7,696 nt of DNA, taken from positions 1 through 7,696 of the forward strand of contig DAIENA010000024.1 of assembly GCA_027341315.1 (NCBI GenBank), written 5' to 3'. Source of the DNA: an archaeon. Its GTDB lineage: Archaea > Nanobdellota > Nanobdellia > Pacearchaeales > GW2011-AR1. Below, in pieces: positions 1 through 5,629 of this stretch (positions are counted from its first letter, which is position 1; each line of letters starts with the position of its first letter). The notes under the pieces were generated by a model, which saw only the letters and a program-made list of their open reading frames with translations, had not been told where the DNA came from and did not search any database. The translations under genes and the position numbers were made by a program.

Positions 1-108
1 TTGCGGAGGAACAACTTTAATAAAAGATTTTTGTCTTTTTCGACTAACTCTCGTAAATGGAGTCACGTGTCTTTTCGAATATGCGTTTGCTTTTCTTAAC
101 CCTGCCAT
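1..108 (-). CDS. rpl10e: Large-subunit ribosomal protein uL16 (archaeal L10e type), N-terminal fragment
   Basis: This reading frame is open from an ATG at 108-106 to the window edge, giving 36 residues beginning MAGLRKANAYSKRHVTPFTR and continuing through a KSFIKVVPPQ stretch. The basic start with an R-K-A...Y block, then P-F-T-R-x-S-x-K and K-S-F-I-x-x-V-P, is the usual opening of archaeal L10e, the uL16 protein that sits near the peptidyl-transferase region of the 50S subunit. It is the third gene of a minus-strand operon after L35Ae and a 63-residue ORF whose stop codon ends one base upstream. A GGAGG lies 12 nt before the ATG (minus strand, 125-121), a slightly long but usable spacing. 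Most of the protein lies outside the window, so the call rests on the N-terminus and the ribosomal-operon context. Confidence 0.72.
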   Translation of the reverse strand, partial: MAGLRKANAYSKRHVTPFTRVSRKRQKSFIKVVPPQ

Positions 109-109
109 T

Positions 110-301
110 TTATTCCAAATCCTCCAAAGAGACTTTTTCACCCAACCCTTTTAACTTTTGTTTATCACTTAAAGGAAAATTAACTCCATTTTCTTGAGTA
201 TCATAATTCGTTGGATGGTCAAACATATACTTCTCAGTCGCAGCTTCTTTTCCAAAATTCTCAGCTAGATTTTTATAATCCAATCTTTCACCTGCGCTCA
301 T
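110..301 (-). CDS. Small hypothetical protein inside a ribosomal-protein operon
   Basis: This encodes a 63-residue soluble protein that I do not recognise. It has no membrane segment, no cysteine and no metal motif. The sequence mixes acidic and basic residues, with an aromatic, polar middle (YMFDHPTNYDTQENG) and a Lys-rich then acidic C-terminus ending SLEDLE. Its start codon overlaps the L35Ae stop as ATGA (minus strand, 301-298). A good Shine-Dalgarno, GGAGGT (316-311), lies inside the end of the L35Ae gene, 9 nt before the ATG. Its stop is followed after one base by the L10e start. Tight coupling between two ribosomal-protein genes argues that it is a real gene and suggests, as inference only, a translation- or ribosome-linked role. 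It could also be a lineage-specific neutral insertion. Confidence 0.68.
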   Translation of the reverse strand: MSAGERLDYKNLAENFGKEAATEKYMFDHPTNYDTQENGVNFPLSDKQKLKGLGEKVSLEDLE

Positions 302-555
302 TTTATCTCAACCTCCGTCGTAACGGCTTGTCCGGGCAGACCTTTTTCAAAAATAGTTCTTAAGACTCCTTTTTTTCCGTGCGGCGCGGCGACCTTACCC
401 GATATAACTTTTCCGGCGGGCGACTTCCATGTAACCGACTTTCCGACGAGCTTTTCAGCTTTTTCCCGGGAATCAACGCCGTCAGCTTCGACTAGCATAT
501 GCTTTTCGTGAACAACGTGTCTTCCCCTTCTGAATTGAATTACTTTTCCTTTCAT
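298..555 (-). CDS. rpl35ae: Large-subunit ribosomal protein eL35-type (L35Ae family)
   Basis: This 85-residue protein matches archaeal L35Ae in length and layout. It opens with a basic strand (GKVIQFRRGRHVVHEKHML), followed by the family hallmark K-A-x-x-L-V-G-K-x-V-x-W (about residues 33-43). A G-K-V-x-x-x-H-G-K-K-G-V-L-R-x-x-F-x-x-G-L-P-G block follows at about 53-75, which is highly characteristic of the family. L35Ae is a 60S/50S protein shared by archaea and eukaryotes and absent from bacteria, which supports an archaeal source. The start is supported by AGGAG (minus strand, 567-563), 7 nt upstream of the ATG. It appears to be the first gene of an operon continuing through the 63-residue ORF to L10e, with a probable TATA-like promoter in 621-640. 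Codon use is richer in CpG than in the gene immediately upstream. Confidence 0.93.
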   Translation of the reverse strand: MKGKVIQFRRGRHVVHEKHMLVEADGVDSREKAEKLVGKSVTWKSPAGKVISGKVAAPHGKKGVLRTIFEKGLPGQAVTTEVEIK

Positions 556-562
556 TTGGTTA

Positions 563-567
563 CTCCT
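563..567 (-). promoter_or_regulatory. Shine-Dalgarno site for L35Ae
   Basis: AGGAG on the minus strand, 7 nt from the ATG at 555. It fixes the start and contrasts with most other genes here, which have a TATA-like box where a leader would otherwise be. Confidence 0.65.
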
Positions 568-620
568 GTAAACGGATGAGCGAAAATTCTTTTGAATTTA
601 CTCTTACCATAATCATTATC

Positions 621-640
621 AATAAAATTAGTTTAAAAAT
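621..640 (-). promoter_or_regulatory. Candidate archaeal TATA region for the L35Ae operon
   Basis: On the minus strand this reads ATTTTTAAAC followed by TAATTTTATT. Either could be the TATA box, placing the transcript start roughly 45-55 nt before the L35Ae ATG. That agrees with the gene having a leader and a Shine-Dalgarno. The exact box is not resolved. Confidence 0.4.
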
Positions 641-653
641 CCTTCGGCGAAGG
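635..653 (-). terminator. Short GC hairpin with T-run after the 661-1254 gene
   Basis: Bases 641-653 form a 5-bp stem (CCTTC/GAAGG) with a GGC loop. On the minus strand it is followed by ATTTTT, starting 8 nt past the stop codon at 661. It resembles an intrinsic terminator for the upstream minus-strand gene. The T-run overlaps the candidate TATA region of the L35Ae operon. Archaeal terminators often need only the T-run, so the hairpin's role is uncertain. Confidence 0.4.
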
Positions 654-660
654 TTTTATT

Positions 661-1254
661 TTATTCATTAATAATTGAAGAATAATATTTTATTATCTCT
701 TCTCCAAAATAAAAAGTTTTTTCCAGTTCGGACTTAACTTCTAAGTCTTTCACATATTCTAAACTTTTTTTACCTTCATTAAATCCTCTAACACATGTGT
801 TCCATATATCCTTTCCGAATTGAATCCCTTCATCAATTAAATTTTTATCTTGAAAGTCTGTTTCTTTCCATTTTCTGTTTAATAATTCTGAAACATAATT
901 TTCATTTTGCCATCTCTCTTTATCAAATCTATTTTTATAGTCTGGACTAAATAAAATTAATGTTGAGGAAAAATTGCCCAACATTGGAAGGTAAATTTCT
1001 TCTCCAATTTTCCTAAATGATGCCTCAAACTTGCTTGAAAGAAATTTACTTCTAGTTATTAAGAATCTTCCAATAAATTCCTCAATACTTTTTCCGGACT
1101 TCAAATTCTCATCTGCTTTTTTCATAATATAAAAATGTGCAAAAGATTCAGTTCCATACCACGCTAATTCATGATAAAAGGTTCTATTACGAGAAACTTC
1201 TTCTTGAGTTAAATTATCAATTTTCTTCTTAACTTCATCGCTTAATTCTATCAT
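661..1254 (-). CDS. Hypothetical helical protein, unusual composition
   Basis: This 197-residue protein is not recognised. It is predicted by eye to be almost entirely alpha-helical and soluble: long charged helices, many Lys/Glu and aromatic residues, one Cys, no Gly-rich nucleotide-binding loop and no membrane span. Short features that stand out are FYHELAWYGTESFAHFYIMKKA (22 residues ending near 45; key residues H28, W32, H40) and an N-terminal MIELSDEVKKKIDNLT helix. A TTTTATAAA box (minus strand, 1284-1276) is centred 26 nt before the ATG, indicating its own leaderless transcript. A hairpin/T-run lies just after the stop. Only 6 CpG dinucleotides occur in 594 bp, far fewer than in the flanking ribosomal and methyltransferase genes, which suggests recent acquisition. 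Function is unknown. Confidence 0.72.
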   Translation of the reverse strand: MIELSDEVKKKIDNLTQEEVSRNRTFYHELAWYGTESFAHFYIMKKADENLKSGKSIEEFIGRFLITRSKFLSSKFEASFRKIGEEIYLPMLGNFSSTLILFSPDYKNRFDKERWQNENYVSELLNRKWKETDFQDKNLIDEGIQFGKDIWNTCVRGFNEGKKSLEYVKDLEVKSELEKTFYFGEEIIKYYSSIINE

Positions 1255-1275
1255 ATAAAATCAATTCATTCAAAA

Positions 1276-1284
1276 TTTATAAAA
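1276..1284 (-). promoter_or_regulatory. TATA box of the 661-1254 gene
   Basis: TTTTATAAA on the minus strand, centred at 1280, 26 nt upstream of the start codon at 1254. This is the spacing expected for an archaeal leaderless mRNA. Confidence 0.55.
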
Positions 1285-1314
1285 CTTCCTCTTTGTAACC
1301 ATTATATAATTAAT

Positions 1315-2427
1315 TCACTTCCCCAAAACGTAAATCATTCTTCCGACAATTTGATTTTCACGATATTCCGGAATTTCGTAAATCATCTTATAGCCCGTTG
1401 ACGAAACGATTTTTTCGATATTGCATTTCAGCCGTTTCTTTCCGATTCTTATATACGGCGATGTGAAAACGACACGACCGGAAACTTTGCCTTTAAAATT
1501 ATTTATCACGCGAACAATTAAATTTTCAAATCTAAGCAAAGTTTCTTCGGCAATTTTTCTTGGAGGAATTTTTTTAAGAGTCTCTCCAAGGTCGGGCTCG
1601 GTCACGATAACATTTGCCCCGGAAATTTTCGCGCGCGAAGAGTCGTCATTTATTAACTCGTAATTTTGGGAATTGAATTTAAACCATCTTAAATTTTCTA
1701 TCGAGCCGTTCACCGCATTTTTATCTTTGTCAATTCCTATAACTTTTATCCCGCGGATTAACGCTTCCGACAAAATCGTCCCGACTCCGCAAAACGGGTC
1801 AAGTAAAATTTCGTCATTTTTCACATAAGAAAGGTTTATTAAAATCTTCGCAAGGCGCGGAGAAATTGCAAGCGACTCCCGACGAAACGGTTTTTCCATA
1901 TCACGTTTTTCCAAAGAAACGTAATCGCACGTCGAGATAATTTTCCCAAAGGAAATTTCCTTCTTGCCAAAAACAAAATACTCCTCGTCAATTAAATTTG
2001 ATGATGGGATAAAAACAGTTTCTCCGTCCTGAAGTTTTATACTTCCGGTTAAATGTTTAAATGTTGCCTTGAGTTTTTCTTCTCTGAATCTTTCCTTCAA
2101 ATAATTCTGAATTGTTTCATAACCCTCGGAAAAATTCCACAAAACATAATTTAATTTATTTTTCGTTCCGGAGTAAAGATTTATTTTATCGAGTTTTTTT
2201 TGAATCTCCTTTGAATTTCCAAAAGCAAGAACTTTCCCGACAGAAACGACCCCTCCAAAAGAGTCAACAATTTTTTGTGAAATTTCATTTTCTAAATCAA
2301 TAAGTAAACCGTTTTTAATCAGATTATAATTTAAAATTCTGTTTTTTTCCTTTTCAAAATAAGTTAAAACTTCAGCTTTAGAAAGTTCTATGTTTCTCCC
2401 AAGAACAAATAAATATTTCATGTCCAT
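1315..2427 (-). CDS. TRM11/TrmG10-family RNA (guanine-N2)-methyltransferase-like protein
   Basis: This 370-residue protein has a THUMP-like N-terminal region (about 1-165) and a C-terminal Rossmann SAM-dependent methyltransferase domain. Family marks are RDMEKPFRRESLAISPRLAK (175-194), which matches the D-x-x-x-x-P-F/Y-x-x...P-x-L-A segment before the catalytic domain of archaeal TrmG10/Trm11. Motif I is LDPFCGVGT (209-217) and motif II is the acidic end of VIGID (229-233). Motif IV, usually D/N-P-P-Y, is here TEPDLG (276-281). The C-terminus has a Y-R-E-N-Q-x-V-G-R segment (355-363) that I recall from TRM11-like EPxLG proteins. Known relatives methylate G10 or nearby guanosines in tRNA; the substrate here is inferred. 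Met3 (2421) is an alternative start. It reads divergently from the membrane protein at 2493. Confidence 0.82.
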   Translation of the reverse strand: MDMKYLFVLGRNIELSKAEVLTYFEKEKNRILNYNLIKNGLLIDLENEISQKIVDSFGGVVSVGKVLAFGNSKEIQKKLDKINLYSGTKNKLNYVLWNFSEGYETIQNYLKERFREEKLKATFKHLTGSIKLQDGETVFIPSSNLIDEEYFVFGKKEISFGKIISTCDYVSLEKRDMEKPFRRESLAISPRLAKILINLSYVKNDEILLDPFCGVGTILSEALIRGIKVIGIDKDKNAVNGSIENLRWFKFNSQNYELINDDSSRAKISGANVIVTEPDLGETLKKIPPRKIAEETLLRFENLIVRVINNFKGKVSGRVVFTSPYIRIGKKRLKCNIEKIVSSTGYKMIYEIPEYRENQIVGRMIYVLGK

Positions 2428-2460
2428 AAAAGAATGTTTTGGTTTTTAGAGGTTTTGATT

Positions 2461-2471
2461 AAATTTAAATA
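2461..2471 (+). promoter_or_regulatory. TATA box between divergent genes
   Basis: AAATTTAAATA is centred about 26 nt before the ATG at 2493, as for a leaderless mRNA. Its core ATTTAAAT (2463-2470) is a perfect palindrome, so it could also serve the minus-strand methyltransferase with a short leader. No better box is seen for that gene. Confidence 0.5.
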
Positions 2472-2492
2472 TCTGTTTTATTTAATTTCAGT

Positions 2493-2948
2493 ATGGAAAA
2501 AGCAGGATATTGGGACTTGATGGAAACTTCAGTTATAATTTTCGTCGCGTATTCTCTCTTTTCCGTCGTCGTCCCGTTAAACAATTTACTTGGAACGGTT
2601 GTTTCATCCATAATTTCCGTTGCAGTAACAGTTTTTGCTTTTGGACTTATCGGATACAAAATATCAAAAGACAAAAAAACGAACATCAAATCGGGAAAGG
2701 TCGGGGCGTGGACGGGTGTCGTCGTCGGACTTGTATATGCACTTATTGCTATTCTAACGTTCTATTTGTTTCCGGAAAAAATAGCCGAAGCAATCTCGGC
2801 CGCGGCAAAACAAGGATTAACGACAAACGTAACAAAAGCGATGATTGAAATTGGTCTTTACATAAACCTGATAATTCTTCCTTTGATTTACACGGCGCTC
2901 GGTGCGTTTATTTCATGGATTAGTTTTTTAATTTTCAAAAAGAAATAA
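2493..2948 (+). CDS. Small multi-pass membrane protein, function unknown
   Basis: This 151-residue protein is dominated by hydrophobic helices, at about residues 12-29, 36-56, 70-93 and 118-148. The last stretch is long enough for two spans separated at Pro130. A short basic loop (YKISKDKKTNIKSGK, 55-69) lies between the second and third spans, and the C-terminus is a basic FKKK. By the positive-inside rule this loop and the C-terminus are probably cytoplasmic. The third span is Gly-rich (GAWTGVVVGL), a helix-packing pattern found in many small archaeal membrane proteins. There are no recognisable transporter or enzyme motifs. It has its own TATA-like box and probably a leaderless start. The MaoC-like gene downstream is 45 bp away with its own box, so co-transcription is not required. 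Codon use is CpG-rich, like the ribosomal and methyltransferase genes. Confidence 0.75.
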   Translation: MEKAGYWDLMETSVIIFVAYSLFSVVVPLNNLLGTVVSSIISVAVTVFAFGLIGYKISKDKKTNIKSGKVGAWTGVVVGLVYALIAILTFYLFPEKIAEAISAAAKQGLTTNVTKAMIEIGLYINLIILPLIYTALGAFISWISFLIFKKK

Positions 2949-2964
2949 TTCCCATATAAAAAAG

Positions 2965-2973
2965 TTTATTAAT
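2965..2973 (+). promoter_or_regulatory. TATA-like box of the 2994-3809 gene
   Basis: TTTATTAAT is centred 25 nt upstream of the ATG at 2994. There is no Shine-Dalgarno before the start, consistent with a leaderless mRNA. Confidence 0.4.
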
Positions 2974-2993
2974 AGGTGTCATTATAAAATAGT

Positions 2994-3809
2994 ATGGAAG
3001 AACTTCCCCTAAAGTATACTGCATTATCCAAATCAAATCTTTCAATAGGGATGGAATTTGGACCTGTAAATTTTTTTGTGAATAAGAGCTCTCATGAAAA
3101 ATCAAAAAATCTCCTGGAAGGAAACGACATAAAAGGAGAAACAAAAATAATTAGCCCATATCTTTTTCCAAGCGAAATGTGGGGATGGGCCAGAGTTTTT
3201 TCTTCATATTTCGGCAGATTAAATGAAGTTGCCGTCTCAAGGGCAAACTGGAAAATTTATGAAGTTGCAAGACCAGATGAAAAATTAATCTCAAAATCAA
3301 AAGTTGTGAATGTGGAATCAAGAAATAATTTGTCTTTCGCAACGGCAGAAACAGTCACTCAAAACGAAAATGGAAATATTCTTATAAAAACCCTAGACGA
3401 ACTTCTTTTACTCCATGATGTAAATTTTAAATTTTATAAAGAGAGAAATAATGAAAAAGAAATTTCTAAAAATAATTCTTATACAAGAAGCAGAAAAGTA
3501 TACTTCAGATACAACTGGAATAGCGGAAAATGGATGAATAATATTCATACGGATGCGTACGCCAAACAATTTGGATATGAAGGCGGACTTCCTGAATTTA
3601 TTATGTATATGGATTGGATTTTTATGTCTGAGTTGGAAACAAAAGGAAAGGAAGCATACCAAACCACAATAGAATTAGAGAAAATACTTCCAATATATGA
3701 GGGAGAAATTATCAAAATCATAAAACCAAAAAATTCGGAAAATAACCTCATTCAGTTTTTCAGAGAAAATCAAGAAAGGGTTAGAGCCCACATAAATAAG
3801 CAAAATTAA
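2994..3809 (+). CDS. Double-hotdog MaoC/HTD2-like dehydratase-family protein
   Basis: This 271-residue protein appears to contain two hotdog folds. The N-terminal half (about 15-145) has a central-helix region followed by strands around RANWKIYEVARPDEKLISKS and the ETVTQNENGNILIK segment, as in the non-catalytic half of double-hotdog hydratases. The C-terminal half (about 165-265) carries NNIHTDAYAKQFGYEGGLP (182-200), which matches the MaoC hydratase segment N-x-I-H-x-D-x-x-Y-A-x-x-x-G-x-x-G. MaoC enzymes hydrate or dehydrate (R)-hydroxyacyl-CoA or -ACP. The His (H185) is kept, but the usual Asp five residues before it is Trp180. HTD2-type mitochondrial dehydratases also lack that Asp, so activity cannot be excluded. 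Low CpG content (about 15 in 816 bp) suggests transfer. The stop codon overlaps that of the convergent nucleotidyltransferase gene. Substrate unknown. Confidence 0.68.
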   Translation: MEELPLKYTALSKSNLSIGMEFGPVNFFVNKSSHEKSKNLLEGNDIKGETKIISPYLFPSEMWGWARVFSSYFGRLNEVAVSRANWKIYEVARPDEKLISKSKVVNVESRNNLSFATAETVTQNENGNILIKTLDELLLLHDVNFKFYKERNNEKEISKNNSYTRSRKVYFRYNWNSGKWMNNIHTDAYAKQFGYEGGLPEFIMYMDWIFMSELETKGKEAYQTTIELEKILPIYEGEIIKIIKPKNSENNLIQFFRENQERVRAHINKQN

Positions 3810-5575
3810 AATAAAATTTCAAACTCGCCGTATTCTTTTTTGAGAACATCAAAAACTTTCGGATTAATACTAAATTCAAACTTTTCCTTCTGTTTTTCCA
3901 GGGCTTTCTCAAATTCAGAAAAATCAGAATCAGAAATCTTGTCCAAAACTTTTTTCACGCTGTTTCCGTCAAACAAAAAAGTTTTCCCGTCGGCGTTGAC
4001 AATTTCGACTTGTTTATCTTTGGTTTTTAATACCATCTTCCCTTTGTTCATGCTCTCAAAATCTTTCCTTTGCAAAAATTCATTCAAGTCTCTAATTAAA
4101 ATGTCCGCGTCTTTTCTTACACTTTCGATTTTGTGCGAATCGGCTTTCTCTTTTTTATATTCTTTTTTTGCCCGGATTACATCTCTTAAAATTCTCAAAT
4201 GCTGGTTTGTGAACTTTCCTTTCCGAACATAATTTTTTTCAAACTCTCCGGCTAACTTTTCCTGAGAAATATTTCCAAGAATATTTTTAAGAAGCTCCAT
4301 AAGGTCGCCATAAATTTGATTAATTGTCTTTTCCTGAAATTTGGATTCAATCTCTTTTCTTAATTCTTTAAGTCTATTGATAAATTCCTCGGTCTGAACC
4401 AAAAGTTTGTCAATCTCGGCGCCGGAAATTTCTTTAATTTTTTCATGCTCGTAATCTCTCCACGTCTGAACGACCTTCTCCAAAAAATCCACATACTTTT
4501 TTTCAATCATTTTTTTTGCTAAAAATTCTTTTTTGAATTCGTTAACCAGTTCTTTTTTTGCATTCGGCGGCGCGCCGCCGTTAAGCATTACAATCGCCTG
4601 AGCCGGAGTCGTGACGCCCCAAAAAACGTTCGTGAAAACTTCGGAGAGAAGCGTTCTCTTGCTTCTTTGAATAACTCCGTCGCCCATACTCATGAACATA
4701 TCAATTGCTTCGGGTGAAGGTTTTAATTTTCCCATTCGAAGTAACGCCTTCCATGGCATAAACGTCCCCCGGTCGTAAAGCGGAACTCCGTCACGAATAA
4801 AAGTAAACATCACAGGATGAGCGTCTTTAACAGCGTCCCAAAAATCAGTCAAAAGATAAATCTGCGGTTCAAGCCTGTTTTTAACGCCGGCAATCTGCGT
4901 TGCCTCTGCGACATACTGATAAATTATTCCACGGAGCCTCTCAAGAAGTTCACGCCTCGGCATTCTTTTCACGTCGGTGTCATTGATTATAACAAAAACG
5001 TCGACGTCGCTTGTTTTCGCAGCGTCGCCGCGAATAAGACTTCCGCCTATAACATAACTCACAACATATCTTTCGAATTTTTGAAGAACAAGAGATTTAT
5101 GAATTTCGGAAACACGAAGCGCGCCCAAAATTCCTTTGTCATAAACCGGATAACTCATCGCAATTGCACCTGAAAGTTCAAACTTTTGGTCCATGCATAT
5201 TTCCCAAATTTCCGACGTGCTCATGACGTGGGCCCAAACTTTTTCCTTCGACTTTTCAATTTCTTTCACTATTTCCTGTTTTATTTTGGGTATTTCTTTT
5301 GCTTTCTCCTCAGGAACAATTATTTCAATATGAACGTGGTCTTTCGAATCGGCCGGAGCTTCCTCTTCTTCTATAAATTTCGGAATCGATTGCGGGGGTA
5401 AAATTCCGATTGCAAGAACGTACTTGAATTTTTTTGTTATAAAATTTTTTAATTTATCAATTTCTTTTTTGGTCTTTTCAAATTTTTTCTTTTCTTCTTC
5501 GGGATTAACTTTTGGAACTTCCGGTTTTGAATAATTTAAATTCATTCCGGGAATAGAATCGCTGTTTTGAGCCAT
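3806..5575 (-). CDS. Nucleotidyltransferase-fold protein with HEPN-like and coiled C-terminal regions
   Basis: This 589-residue protein has a clear Pol-beta/MNT-type nucleotidyltransferase motif: V-I-G-G-S-L-I-R-G-D-A-A-K-T-S-D-V-D-V (175-193), that is G178-S179 and D190-x-D192. The usual third acidic residue near PQIYLLTDFW (237-246) is not obvious. The segment 48-151 looks like a degenerate copy of this domain. Residues about 285-410 are helical (including TTPAQAIVMLNGGAPPNAKK at 322-341), in the position where HEPN-like helices follow MNT domains, but no R-x4-6-H ribonuclease motif is seen. A charged coiled region (about 390-510) and a small strand-rich C-terminus follow. Known MNT proteins transfer NMP to proteins, RNA or antibiotics; the target here is unknown. 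TTTTATAAA (5605-5597) lies 26 nt before the start. I recall long proteins of this kind as conserved in DPANN genomes. Confidence 0.78.
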   Translation of the reverse strand: MAQNSDSIPGMNLNYSKPEVPKVNPEEEKKKFEKTKKEIDKLKNFITKKFKYVLAIGILPPQSIPKFIEEEEAPADSKDHVHIEIIVPEEKAKEIPKIKQEIVKEIEKSKEKVWAHVMSTSEIWEICMDQKFELSGAIAMSYPVYDKGILGALRVSEIHKSLVLQKFERYVVSYVIGGSLIRGDAAKTSDVDVFVIINDTDVKRMPRRELLERLRGIIYQYVAEATQIAGVKNRLEPQIYLLTDFWDAVKDAHPVMFTFIRDGVPLYDRGTFMPWKALLRMGKLKPSPEAIDMFMSMGDGVIQRSKRTLLSEVFTNVFWGVTTPAQAIVMLNGGAPPNAKKELVNEFKKEFLAKKMIEKKYVDFLEKVVQTWRDYEHEKIKEISGAEIDKLLVQTEEFINRLKELRKEIESKFQEKTINQIYGDLMELLKNILGNISQEKLAGEFEKNYVRKGKFTNQHLRILRDVIRAKKEYKKEKADSHKIESVRKDADILIRDLNEFLQRKDFESMNKGKMVLKTKDKQVEIVNADGKTFLFDGNSVKKVLDKISDSDFSEFEKALEKQKEKFEFSINPKVFDVLKKEYGEFEILF

Positions 5576-5596
5576 GGAGTAACAACAAAAATATTC

Positions 5597-5605
5597 TTTA
5601 TAAAA
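5597..5605 (-). promoter_or_regulatory. TATA box of the 589-residue nucleotidyltransferase gene
   Basis: TTTTATAAA on the minus strand, identical to the box at 1284-1276 and likewise centred 26 nt before its ATG (5575). This implies a leaderless transcript. Confidence 0.55.
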
Positions 5606-5629
5606 GTTTGGTGGGAATTAAAATATTGT

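Noticed and set aside
1421..2303. Plus-strand ORFs opposite the methyltransferase (1421-1663 and 2112-2303).
   Set aside because: They are shadows of the methyltransferase gene, with no promoter, no Shine-Dalgarno and no recognisable product.
2465..2848. Overlapping ORFs on both strands across the small membrane-protein gene.
   Set aside because: The 2493-2948 frame has coherent transmembrane helices and a TATA box at the right spacing. The alternatives have neither.
3840..5401. Several plus-strand ORFs of 70-130 codons opposite the nucleotidyltransferase gene.
   Set aside because: They are antisense shadows with Phe/Ser/Asn-rich low-complexity products and no start signals, while the minus-strand protein has clear domain motifs.
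3806..5575. A toxin-antitoxin (MNT/HEPN) pair.
   Set aside because: It is a single long polypeptide without a partner gene or a visible R-x4-6-H ribonuclease motif, so a toxin-antitoxin assignment is not supported.
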